From the NCBI GenBank assembly GCA_963836355.1, contig CAWIJO010000029.1, positions 1 to 64,000 on the forward strand: a stretch of DNA of 64,000 nucleotides, written 5' to 3'. Position numbers and translations under genes: made by a program. Positions 32,588 through 40,717 of the stretch are shown piece by piece. Each line of letters opens with the position of its first letter. The stretch's first letter is position 1. This DNA comes from Palsa-506 sp963836355 (GTDB lineage: Bacteria > Actinomycetota > Actinomycetes > Streptosporangiales > Streptosporangiaceae). A model generated the notes under the pieces. The model saw only the letters and a program-made list of their open reading frames with translations. It did not search any database and was not told where the DNA came from.

Positions 32588-33124
32588 CTAGGAAGAAGAA
32601 CCCGTTACCGTCCGGGTTTCCCTGTTTTCCCTGAGTGATCCGGCAGAGTGAACAGGCCTCCGGGCACCCCCGGCCAGCCAGCCCCGCGCAGCCAGCAGCT
32701 TCAGCTTCGACCGCAGGCCCTCCACCTTCGACCTGTCCGTGGCCAGCCCCGCCGCGACCGCGAACTCCGCCGCACGCAGCGGGCGCCCCGCGTCGGCCGC
32801 CACTTCCAGCAGGTCCTGATACGCCCGCGGCAGCGCCGACGCCTCAGCGCCGTCCTGCCACGGCGGCACCGTCACCGCCCCGATCGGCGAGGCCTGCCGC
32901 GGTTCCCCCGCGAACCCGCCAGCCTGCTGCCCGGCAGGCGGCTCAGCAACGGCCGGCCCTCCCAGAAGCCGCGTGACTTCCTCCCGGGCGATCACCAGCC
33001 GCGAGACCTGCTCTTCCGCCCTGGCCAGCTCCTCCGCAAGCTCCTCGATCCGGCAGCGCAAACGATCCGCCCCGGCCCGTGCCGCCGCCTCCCGCCGCCT
33101 GAGTTCCTCGATCAGCGAGCCCAT
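32588..33124 (-). CDS. Coiled-coil and winged-helix protein linked to the ISKra4-like element
   Basis: A 178-residue protein starting MGSLIEELRRREAAARAGAD with GGAAGG upstream; the longer start at 33166 lacks this. Residues 1-55 form a coiled coil (EELAEELARAEEQVSRLVIA). After a linker, the C-terminal half (YQDLLEVAADAGRPLRAAEF, VAAGLATDRSKVEGLRSKLK, LLAARGWLA) looks like a winged-helix DNA-binding domain. It lies 47 bp upstream of the transposase on the same strand. I recall similar proteins beside actinobacterial transposases, so a passenger or helper role is probable but unproven. Confidence 0.6.
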   Translation of the reverse strand: MGSLIEELRRREAAARAGADRLRCRIEELAEELARAEEQVSRLVIAREEVTRLLGGPAVAEPPAGQQAGGFAGEPRQASPIGAVTVPPWQDGAEASALPRAYQDLLEVAADAGRPLRAAEFAVAAGLATDRSKVEGLRSKLKLLAARGWLAGGARRPVHSAGSLRENRETRTVTGSSS

Positions 33125-33301
33125 CCACGGCTTCCTTCCCCTGCACGCGACGGTAGAAGACCACATCGCCGATCAACCGGAGATCAGGCAAACCCGCAGG
33201 TCAGAAGTCCCTTGTACCCATCTGCGGTGTTCGGCGGGGCGATGACCGTCGCTGCGTTGGGCCCCGGTTCTGGTCCTGATCTGCGGTATTCCGGCCGGGT
33301 C

Positions 33302-33673
33302 TCAGTTCGCCCACGGGGGCACGATCCGGCTGCCGTCGGCCATGACCGCCTCAAGACCGGACGTCGTTGTCACCCAGGCTGTGGCACCGGCCGTCCCACC
33401 GTCCAGGCGCAATTCGCTGTCGGCTGGCACGAGGACGACATCACCCGCAGCGAGAACCGTGGCTATCCCGTCCAGCGTGACGGTGAGTTCCCCTTCAAGC
33501 AGGAGCAGTACCTCCTCCCGAGTGGGCCGGTGGGCGACTCCACGCAGGCCAGCGGGCACATTCAACTGCCAGGCGCAAAGCTGCGCGCTGCCTCGTGACG
33601 GCGCCACGAACGAACTGAACGTGCTGCCGTGCACCTGGTGCACGGCGGCGTCGGCTGAGCGAATGACTGGCAT
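33302..33673 (-). CDS. Cupin-domain protein
   Basis: A 123-residue single-domain cupin. The barrel motifs are GVAHRPTREEVLLLLEGELT and GDVVLVPADSELRLDGG; the first has only one clear metal-binding His. Such proteins bind small ligands or act as simple dioxygenases or isomerases, and the substrate is not predictable. It is divergent from a MarR regulator, and the 69-bp gap holds three inverted repeats, so it is almost certainly controlled by that regulator. Confidence 0.8.
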   Translation of the reverse strand: MPVIRSADAAVHQVHGSTFSSFVAPSRGSAQLCAWQLNVPAGLRGVAHRPTREEVLLLLEGELTVTLDGIATVLAAGDVVLVPADSELRLDGGTAGATAWVTTTSGLEAVMADGSRIVPPWAN

Positions 33674-33687
33674 GGGTCCTCCAAATG

Positions 33688-33734
33688 GTCAAGTCAGTTG
33701 ACTACATGGTCAAGCACATTGACCTGTATGTCAA
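33688..33734. promoter_or_regulatory. MarR operator array between cupin and MarR genes
   Basis: Three inverted repeats built on GTCAA/TTGAC. They are GTCAAGTCAGTTGAC (33688-33702), GGTCAAGCACATTGACC (33708-33724) and TTGACCTGTATGTCAA (33719-33734). The first two are centred 21 bp apart, two helical turns. They overlap the expected promoters of both divergent genes. Confidence 0.75.
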
Positions 33735-33742
33735 ACTGAGTC

Positions 33743-34189
33743 ATGACTGACGACAGCGGCGTGGCCGTAGCGATGCTCGTCCTAGGCGCCGCGACGCAGG
33801 TTGTTGACGGGATCCAGCACGGGCTGGCCGAGCGGGGATTCGCTGATGTCCGGCCCGCCCACGGGTTCGCCTTCGTCCGGATCAGCACAGGCGACGCCTC
33901 GATGATCGACGTCGCCGGCTACCTGGGCGTGACCAAGCAGGCTGCCAGCCAGCTCGTCGAGCAGCTTGTGCAGCGCGGGTACGTCATCCGCGAAGCCGAC
34001 CCCGGTGACGCCAGGTCCCGGATACTGAAGCTAACCGAACGCGGCTGGGCGTGCACCCGGGCCGCCGAGCAGGCCGCCGCCGACACCACCGACGCCTGGA
34101 GACGCCAGCTCGGCACCGCCGCTATGGGCGCCTTGCAGTCAGCCCTTCAGGCGGTCGTACCACCGGGTCGGCTCCGCCCGGCGTGGTGA
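33743..34189 (+). CDS. MarR-family transcriptional regulator
   Basis: A 148-residue winged-helix regulator. The recognition region is MIDVAGYLGVTKQAASQLVE, the wing is YVIREADPGDARSRILKLTE, and N- and C-terminal helices form the dimer interface. Length and layout are normal for MarR. It is divergent from the cupin gene with three clear operators between, so autoregulation and repression of the cupin are likely. The inducer is unknown. Confidence 0.88.
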   Translation: MTDDSGVAVAMLVLGAATQVVDGIQHGLAERGFADVRPAHGFAFVRISTGDASMIDVAGYLGVTKQAASQLVEQLVQRGYVIREADPGDARSRILKLTERGWACTRAAEQAAADTTDAWRRQLGTAAMGALQSALQAVVPPGRLRPAW

Positions 34190-34290
34190 CATGCGTCGCT
34201 GACCATTCCGGCCAGGGTGCGGTACTGGTAAGCCCGGAACCGGTCATAGACGGCGGGAAGTTCGCTCAGGTGCTGACGGGCCTGCCGGGG

Positions 34291-34381
34291 GTGACCGCCG
34301 CCGCCCGGGTCCTCGTCGGCGCCGGGTACGAGCGGGCCACCATCCGTGCCGTGGCTTCGGCCGCAGGAGCGGACGCAGGCC
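34291..34381 (+). pseudogene. Possible TetR-type helix-turn-helix relic
   Basis: VTAAARVLVGAGYERATIRA followed by VASAAGADAGL resembles the first 30 residues of TetR regulators (helices 1-3). It has no start codon context and the ligand domain is missing. It could be chance; low confidence. Confidence 0.3.
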
Positions 34382-34454
34382 TTCGTCGCGAAGCGCACCG
34401 TTATCTCACGATGAGCCGCGCCATGCGGTCAGAACTCACGAACAACGACGGCAT

Positions 34455-34940
34455 GGAGCCCCCACGCGGCCGGCGATCCCGCCGCCGAGGACTGGGTCGC
34501 GGTCAAGGCTCGCGGTACTGGCCGGCGGCAGCGGCCGGGCCGCCGCCGCGATCACCGCCGAGGCTGGCGCCGCCGGCCTGACGGGCAACCAGCGCACAGG
34601 AGCGGACACGTGCGTGCGGTACCTGGGCAGCAAGCAGGAGTTCCTCCGCTACGACCAGGCCCTCCAAGCCGGCTGGCCGATCGCGACCGGGATCATCGAA
34701 GGCGCATGCCGGCACCTCATCGCCGACCGCCTCGATATAGGAGGGGCCAGATGGGGCCTGGACGGTGCCGAAGCCGTCCTCACCCTGCGTGCGGTCATCA
34801 GCAACGGCGACTTCCAGGAGTACTGGCGCTTCCACCTCGCCCGCGAGCACCAGCGACTCTACCCCGGCACCGTACAGGGCCAGTACGCATTCGGCGCCTG
34901 ACCGGTCACCTCACTCCTAAGGAGCTGCACCCATCCCGGA
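34455..34940 (+). pseudogene. ISKra4 transposase, C-terminal remnant (inverted repeat arm 2)
   Basis: This segment matches the 3' end of the ISKra4-like transposase at 31013 but in the opposite direction (AEDWVAVKA, frame shift, then FLRYDQALQAGWPIATGIIE, HLIADRLDIGGARWGLDGAE and FQEYWRFHLAREHQRLYPGT). It keeps the terminal GAGCTGCACCCATCCCGGAA. Only about one third of the gene is present, so it cannot act alone. Confidence 0.82.
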
Positions 34941-35023
34941 AGCGGCTCTTTGCGTCCGCATTGCCAGCCGCGCCGGTGTGGCCGTCAGGACCTGGACCAT
35001 TGAGGTACGGGAGGATGACCGTG

Positions 35024-35551
35024 ATGCTGTATGCTTTCCGCCCGGCAAGCCCTGAGGACGCCGGTCAGCTTGCCGCCATTCACGTGCGGTCATGGCAGCG
35101 CGCCTACCGCGGTCTGCTGCCGGACGAGTACCTCCAAGGGCTTGACCCGGCGGATCGCATCCAGCGCTGGCGGCGCATCGTCAGCAAGACTAACTGGCCG
35201 CGGGGGGCTGGCGTGCTTGTTCTCGCCGCTGACGCAGGTTTGCTTGGCTTCGCATGTTTCGGGCCCTCGCGCGACCAAGACGCCAATCCTGAGCAGGTCG
35301 CGGAGATAGCAGCGATTTACCTGCTGCCTGAGGTTTGGGGCAAGGGGCTAGGACGGCAGCTGATGGCAGCATCGGTGGAGTCCCTTGCCGTGGCCAGATA
35401 TGCGCAGGCAACCCTATGGGTGCTCGATTCTAATGTCCGGGCCAGGCGCTTCTATGCCGGCAACGGCTGGGCTGAGGACGGGGCAGCCAAGCAGGACGAT
35501 ACGCTCGGCTTTTCGATGATCGAGGTGCGGATGCGCAGACCGCTGCCCTGA
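35024..35551 (+). CDS. GNAT-family N-acetyltransferase
   Basis: A 175-residue acetyltransferase of the RimI-like GNAT group. It begins FRPASPEDAGQLAAIHVRSW, has the acetyl-CoA motif IYLLPEVWGKGLGRQLMAAS (KGLGRQL), and ends with VLDSNVRARRFYAGNGWAED. I prefer ATG 35024, with GGGAGG 9 bp upstream, over ATG 35015, which has no space for a ribosome site. Substrate unknown. It follows the ISKra4 remnant directly, so its original promoter may be gone. Confidence 0.82.
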   Translation: MLYAFRPASPEDAGQLAAIHVRSWQRAYRGLLPDEYLQGLDPADRIQRWRRIVSKTNWPRGAGVLVLAADAGLLGFACFGPSRDQDANPEQVAEIAAIYLLPEVWGKGLGRQLMAASVESLAVARYAQATLWVLDSNVRARRFYAGNGWAEDGAAKQDDTLGFSMIEVRMRRPLP

Positions 35552-35620
35552 GCCGGTGGCAATGAGCCGAGGAACAGCTCGGACACGCGCAAGCCGGTGC
35601 GGCCGAACCTGGCCAGCGCA

Positions 35621-35908
35621 TTAGGTGGCCGCTGTGCCGGCGAAGGCCTCGGCGGCAAGGCGGACGATCTCGTCATGCGGCACGTCGCGGAGATGCTGGT
35701 CGAGCGCCCACCGATGGCCGAATGGGTCGATGAACTGTCCGGTCCGGTGGCCCCAGAAGGCGTCGTGCAGCGGCTCGACCTGCGCTGCGCCCGCGTCGAG
35801 AGCCGCCTGCCACGCGCTGTCGGCATCCTCGACCGGGAGATGCAGCGCGCCGTAGGTTCCGCCGAGCGTGAGCGGCGACACGATGCCCAGGTCAGGGAAC
35901 CCGATCAG
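35621..35908 (-). pseudogene. VOC-family (glyoxalase/PhnB-like) protein, C-terminal fragment
   Basis: LGIVSPLTLGGTYGALHLPV, DADSAWQAALDAGAAQVEPL and GHRTGQFIDPFGHRWALDQH are the second half of a PhnB-like VOC protein. The first half is absent: upstream of 35908 the frame enters antisense of the TetR gene. It is a broken gene. Confidence 0.65.
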
Positions 35909-35992
35909 TCTCGGCCGACTTCGCCCCGCCGAGTGCCGCCTGCTGCCACTGAGGGTGCCCGGCGGCACCATGGCCGCCGGGTTAGGCGGCCG

Positions 35993-36577
35993 ATGGACGA
36001 GCGCCCGGAACTCCGCGAGGCCATTCTGGCCGCGACGGCCGGCCTGCTTGACGGCAGGCAATTCGGCGACCTCGCGGTCAGCGACGTCCTGGCGGCGGCC
36101 GGGGTGTCGCGCGGCACCTTCCAATTCTATTTCGACAGCAAGCATGACGTGCTGGCTGAGCTGGTCCGGCGGGCGGTCGCGCTTGGCCACGACGCCGCCC
36201 GTCCCTGGCTGGCCGGCCCGCCCGACAAGAATGCGGCATTGCGCGCCGGGATCACGGCCGGCGCCCGGTTGTGGCAGGCGAACGACCCGATCCTGCGCGC
36301 CATCGTGGAAAACTGGCGCACTGACCCGCGGCTGACGGCGCTGTGGCTAGCGCAGATGCAGACCTTCACCGACGCCACGCTGGCCCAGATCCGGAGCGAC
36401 CCGCGGGCACTGCAGCGACTTGGCGGCATCGCTATCGCCGCGCTCGCAAGCTCGCTGACCTGGCTCGGCGAGCGGCTGTATTACCTCGCCGCGACCGGCA
36501 CCCCGCCGTTCGACGATCAGGAGACCCTGATCTCGATGATACTGCATATCTGGACGTCCGCGCTTTACGGCGGATGA
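35993..36577 (+). CDS. TetR-family transcriptional regulator
   Basis: A 194-residue regulator. The DNA-binding domain is REAILAATAGLLDGRQFGDL, then VSDVLAAAGVSRGTFQFYFD (residues about 8-55). The ligand domain (AIVENWRTDPRLTALWLAQM, then SLTWLGERLYYLAATGTPPF) is complete. ATG 35993 has no strong ribosome site. A relic of a flavin monooxygenase lies just downstream on the other strand; such genes are often the targets of TetR regulators, so its original target may be lost. Confidence 0.85.
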   Translation: MDERPELREAILAATAGLLDGRQFGDLAVSDVLAAAGVSRGTFQFYFDSKHDVLAELVRRAVALGHDAARPWLAGPPDKNAALRAGITAGARLWQANDPILRAIVENWRTDPRLTALWLAQMQTFTDATLAQIRSDPRALQRLGGIAIAALASSLTWLGERLYYLAATGTPPFDDQETLISMILHIWTSALYGG

Positions 36578-37193
36578 CACCGCCGCGACGGCCCGCGGCC
36601 GAATGGCCGATGGCCGAAAGGTGAAGCCTGGGCGTCCGCGCGGTCCGGTTCCTGCGGCTGCTGGTCGAGACGGCGGGTTCGCTGTCGGTAGCGCCAGGTG
36701 TAGCCGGGCCACGGGGCGGAGTTCCGCCCGTGCTTGTGCAGGTACCAGCTGGAGCATCCGCCGGTGGCCGAATGCCGCCCGACGGCTATTCTGGCGCAGC
36801 CAGCGCCGAGGACGGCCGCGCGGTAGGGCCGGCGATCTACTGTCACGCGGCCTCCCGCTAGTGACTAACCGTTGCCTGGTCGTGCCGGCCCGTCCCGGGG
36901 GGGCTGCCAGGACCGGCAACGACGCCGGGCTGCTAGATCTTGCACTGAGGCTGCTATGAACGGAGGCGCGCCGTCAAGGGCCGACTTGCCGCGTTGGCAG
37001 CTGCCCGCCCGCAGGTGGGGCGGGCACCGGCGTCCTTTGGGGCCAAGCGCGGGCCGGTGACTGGGCGAGACAGCTCCGCGTATGATGAACTGGCTGGCCA
37101 GTGCCGCTGCGGGGCCTGCCCTGACAAGTATTTGCACGGGGTCTGCTAGAATTCTGCAATGCTTGCTCCGGCCGATCGCGGAAGGCTGCGCCA
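36578..37193. other. Intergenic region with a monooxygenase relic
   Basis: About 615 bp between two TetR genes. Apart from the flavin-monooxygenase relic at 36661-36762, no frame shows family resemblance. The promoter of the second TetR gene should lie at its end. Confidence 0.4.
36661..36762 (-). pseudogene. Flavin-containing monooxygenase, C-terminal relic
   Basis: GCSSWYLHKHGRNSAPWPGY and TWRYRQRTRRLD correspond to the conserved end of bacterial FMO/Baeyer-Villiger enzymes (C-SWY-D--GRN--LWPG-T--FR-R). Only about 35 residues survive. Confidence 0.6.
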
Positions 37194-37922
37194 GTGACTA
37201 CCTTCGCAGAGACTCCGGCGACCGCACGGAAATCCTGGCAACGGCTCGACTCCTACCTGTCGGTGCTGGGCAGCGAGGATGCGGAGATCCTGCGCTCCGA
37301 CATCGCCCGCCTACTCGCGGACGTAAGGCCGGCCGACGGCCGGATGGCGCGGTCGCACCAGACCAGGCGGGCCATCGTAGACGCCATGCGTGCGCTGCAT
37401 GCCGAGGGTGACTTGCGGCCGACGGCGCCCCGGGTGGCGGCGCGCGCCGGGGTGTCACTGCGCACGGTCTGGCAGCATTTCGCCGACATGGAGGCGCTTC
37501 TGCTGGAGGCCGGTCGGCGGGATCTTGAAATCCTGCTGCAGATCGTCCGGCCGATCGGGACGGATCTGCCGCTGGCCGATCGAATCGAGCTGTTTGCCGA
37601 TCAGCGCACCCGGGTGCACGAGCAGATGACCCCGGGCTGGCGGGCGGCCCGCATCCAGCAGCCATTCTCGCCCGAGTTGCGGCGCAGCAAGAAACGAATG
37701 ACCGCGCTGGGCCGGGCCGAGCTTGAATCGGTATTCGCTGCCGAACTGGCCGTGCTGGCCGGCCAGCAGCGCAAGGCACTGGCCGATGCGCTGCACGGGA
37801 TCAGCATCTGGGCGTTCTGGGACTCGCTGCGCACTGACGTCGGCCTCAGCCCCCGGCAGGCCAGGGAAACCGTCGTCGGCGTCATCACCGCGCTGCTCAC
37901 CCAGGCCGGGTTCAGCATCTAA
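37194..37922 (+). CDS. TetR-family transcriptional regulator
   Basis: A 242-residue TetR/AcrR regulator with a longer N-terminal arm than usual. Its HTH is TRRAIVDAMRALHAEGDLRP, then APRVAARAGVSLRTVWQHFA. The ligand domain runs from about residue 110 to the end (DALHGISIWAFWDSLRTDVG). GTG 37194 follows GGAAGG. It is separated by about 55 bp from the wreck of an acyl-CoA ligase that converges on it, so its original target is unclear. Confidence 0.85.
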   Translation: MTTFAETPATARKSWQRLDSYLSVLGSEDAEILRSDIARLLADVRPADGRMARSHQTRRAIVDAMRALHAEGDLRPTAPRVAARAGVSLRTVWQHFADMEALLLEAGRRDLEILLQIVRPIGTDLPLADRIELFADQRTRVHEQMTPGWRAARIQQPFSPELRRSKKRMTALGRAELESVFAAELAVLAGQQRKALADALHGISIWAFWDSLRTDVGLSPRQARETVVGVITALLTQAGFSI

Positions 37923-37977
37923 CCGCCGGCCTGGCCGCCGCGGCTCGCCCTGGGCGGTGGCTGAGCCCGGGTCAGCC

Positions 37978-39480
37978 TCGGGGCGCACTGGCGCTCAGCG
38001 CCTTGCGGTCCAGCTTGCCGACGCTGGTCAGCGGAAGCGCATCGAGGATGTGCACCCGCGCGGGCACTTGTGCGCAGCCAGCCGCTCGCGGGCGAAGGCG
38101 GTCAGGTTGGCAGGGAGCGCGGTGGCATTAGGGCAGAGTGATAAGAACGCGACAATCTCCTCGCCGAGCCTGGCATCTGGCCGTCCGACGACGCCGGCCT
38201 TGGCCACGGCGGGATGCTGCAGCAGCGCGTCCTCCACATCCCGCGGAAAGACGTTGAAGCCGCCGCGGATGATCAGGTCCTTCTTGCGGTCGACTACATA
38301 CAGATAGCCGTCCGCGTCGAGGTGGCCGATGTCCCCGGTGTGCAGTCAGCCGCCCCGCATCGCGCGGGCGGTTTCCGCGGGGGACTTCCAATAGCCAGTC
38401 ATCACCCCTTCGGATCGAACGCAGATTTCTCCATCGGAGCCGGGCGGCAGGTCCCGCCCACCGTCGTCCCGGATCACCACCCGGTAGCCGCGTATGGGCT
38501 GGTATGGGCGGGTATGGGCAGTCCAACTGAGCCGGGCCGGTATGCACCCGGCGGGGTGGTGGAGATCACCGCCCCGGACTCAGTGCAGCCGTAGCCCTCC
38601 AGGACCTGGCTGCTCGGCACTCGCCGCTGCCATTGCTCCCGGGTCTCGGCCGCCAGCAGCGCGGCGCCGCTGTTGACGTAGACAAGGTCCGACAGATCGG
38701 CGTCCTCGAGCGGCTGCGCGAGCAGCATCTGGATCATCGCGGGAACGACTGAGGTCCGCTGTATGCGGTATTCCTGAGCCAATATCACCCATTGCACGGG
38801 ATCGAACCAGCGCTGCAGCACCGCAAGTCCCGGCTCAAAGACATGAAAGCCAACCAGCGTGACGATCATGCCGTAAGCATGCGACAGCGGCAATGGCACC
38901 AGCGCCGAAGTTATGCCCGGCGCCTCTGCGGATTCAAATGAGCTGGCGGAACAGCGGTATAGATTGCGGTGTGAGAGCATTACTCCTTTGGCCCGGCCGG
39001 TAGTGCCGCCGGGTATACATCAGCGCCGCGAGATCGTCGTCCGAACGGCTGGAAATGGTTCCTGCCCGGGCTGATTCGAGTTCGCCGAAATCGGTGCAGC
39101 GAACGTGCGCGGGAAGCTGCGCGCGGCCGCTGCCGACCACGATGAGGTGCCACAAGTGCAGTGCGCCGCCCGCCGCCGCCGCCGCGGTGGCGAGCAGTTC
39201 CGGTGTGGTGATCACCGCGACGGCACCGAGTCCGCGAGGATGTGCTCGAGCTCGGGCGGAGTCACCAGGAACACGACGGGCGTCACGACGGCCCCGGCCC
39301 GCCAGATCGCGTTGTACGCGATCGGGACCTCCGGGCAGTTGCCATCAGCACGACTATCCGGTCGCCGGGCACGATCCCGAGGCCGGACAGCCCCGAGGCG
39401 GCAGACTGGGCCCGGCCGAACAACTGGCCGGAGCTGTAGTGCGTGTGGCGCAGAGCGGAACCTGGAGCGCCGAGGCAGCA
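37978..39480 (-). pseudogene. AMP-binding acyl-CoA synthetase, heavily frameshifted
   Basis: Blocks of an ANL-family acyl-CoA ligase appear in order across several frames: GLSGLGIVPGDRIVVLMATA, IAYNAIWRAGAVVTPVVFLV, DDLAALMYT, VMLSHRNLYR-type text, ALVPLPLSHAYGMIVTLVGF, VLEGYGCTESGAVISTTPPG, LLQHPAVAKAGVVGRPDARL and a C-terminal VGKLDRKAL. An extra C near 39015 breaks the ATP-binding motif TGGTTGRAKG. At least four indels or stops occur. The N-terminal end runs into the repeat-protein gene at 39521. Confidence 0.82.
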
Positions 39481-39520
39481 GGCGCCGACAAGGGCCCGGG
39501 CCAGCTGACCACCGGCGTCG

Positions 39521-40438
39521 GTGCACCAGGCGCTCAGCGGTGCCCAGAGCCTGTCCGGCGGGCTGGGTTCCATCGATGCCGGCCAGCAATCGCTGACCAG
39601 CGGACTTGACACCATTCACCAGGGACAGGCCACCCTTACCAAGGGCTTGACGTCAATGCATTCCGGACAGCAGAGCCTGACCGGCGGGCTGAGCACGATC
39701 CACTCCGGACAGCAGAGCCTGACCGGCGGGCTGAGCACGATCCACTCCGGACAGCAGAGCCTGACCGGCGGCCTCAGCACCATCCACAGCGGCCTCGAGT
39801 CGCTGGCGAGCGGGCTTGCCACGGTGCACGGCGGCCAGGCGAACCTGACCGGCGGCCTGCAGCAGATCGCGGGCGGTCTGGCGCAGCTCGCCGGAGGCAC
39901 GGACACCGCCATCGGCGGTGCCCAGCAGATCAAGGGTGGCGTCGAGCAGGCGCTGCAGCTAATCGGCAGCACGAACGCCAATGCCACGGCGGTTCTCAAC
40001 GGTGTAGCCGGCGGGCTCGATCAACTGATCGGCGGGCTGCAGAACGCCAAGTCCGGGATCGGCGCGCTGCAATCCGGCGCGGCAGCCGCGCTGTCCGGCG
40101 GCAAGCAGGTGCACAGCGGCCTCAAGCAGGTCAAGAAGGGCGCAGTCGGTCCGCATTCCGGCCAGATCAAGGGCGCCGGCAACGCCTCCCTGCAGCAGAT
40201 CGCGATCCTGACCGCCGGCGCCAGCCGGGCTACCACTGCGCCAGGCGGGGCCGGGCGGACATATGTGCTGACCCAGGCGCCGAATGCGCTGAAGCTGGCA
40301 TCGTTTACCAGGCCAGGCAGCACGAAGTCCAGCTACAACACCGGCCGCGAGATCGTGCTCGGCGCCGGTGCTGGGCTGCTCGTGCTGGCTCTGGGCGTGT
40401 TCGGCGGCCTGCTGGTCGGTCGGCGCCGGGTGGCATAG
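39521..40438 (+). CDS. xxxLxxG-repeat membrane protein (5'-truncated YhgE/Pip- or RND-type)
   Basis: A 305-residue protein dominated by Leu-Gly heptads (SGQQSLTGGLSTIH and variants), the xxxLxxG pattern seen in YhgE/Pip and MmpL-like proteins. It ends with one membrane span (IVLGAGAGLLVLALGVFGGL) and a basic RRR stop-transfer. There is no signal peptide or first membrane span, an in-frame TGA lies just upstream, and no ribosome site precedes GTG 39521. The 5' part was therefore probably lost in the rearrangement that joined it to the acyl-CoA-ligase wreck. Expression is doubtful. Confidence 0.6.
   Translation: MHQALSGAQSLSGGLGSIDAGQQSLTSGLDTIHQGQATLTKGLTSMHSGQQSLTGGLSTIHSGQQSLTGGLSTIHSGQQSLTGGLSTIHSGLESLASGLATVHGGQANLTGGLQQIAGGLAQLAGGTDTAIGGAQQIKGGVEQALQLIGSTNANATAVLNGVAGGLDQLIGGLQNAKSGIGALQSGAAAALSGGKQVHSGLKQVKKGAVGPHSGQIKGAGNASLQQIAILTAGASRATTAPGGAGRTYVLTQAPNALKLASFTRPGSTKSSYNTGREIVLGAGAGLLVLALGVFGGLLVGRRRVA
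39662..39787 (+). repeat. Three tandem 42-bp repeats in the xxxLxxG gene
   Basis: The 42-bp unit starting TCCGGACAGCAGAGCCTGAC repeats at 39662, 39704 and 39746; the first two copies are identical and the third has a few changes. Each encodes two heptads (14 residues). Unit number could vary by slippage. Confidence 0.9.
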
Positions 40439-40556
40439 CGCGCCGAGTGCAGCCGCGGCGCCGGGCCAGCGACGGTCCGGCGCCGCAGCTGCGCCCGCCA
40501 CGTGGCTGGCTTATCGCGACGCGTCATTCTCCTCGGTGAGGAAACGCGGGCCGAGC

Positions 40557-40680
40557 GGCGGCCATGACCCTGGCCGTAGGCCAGCAGGAACCAGAGCCGG
40601 GCGAGTCCGTCGACTGCCTCAAGGGCGCCGTCGTCATCACCCAGGTGGATCGGCCGGAAGCCGATGTCGGCGATGAGCAA
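40557..40680 (-). pseudogene. NADPH:F420 reductase-like protein, C-terminal relic
   Basis: LIADIGFRPIHLGDDDGALE, AVDGLARLWFLLAYGQGHGR correspond to the end of F420-dependent NADP reductase-like proteins. The Rossmann part is missing and no start is present. Confidence 0.55.
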
Positions 40681-40717
40681 TATAGCCGGTGCCGGAACGC
40701 TCGCCGGGTGCCTCGCG

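Noticed and set aside
39662..39787. Possible CRISPR-like array
   Set aside because: The units are direct tandem repeats without spacers and encode heptad repeats in an open frame.
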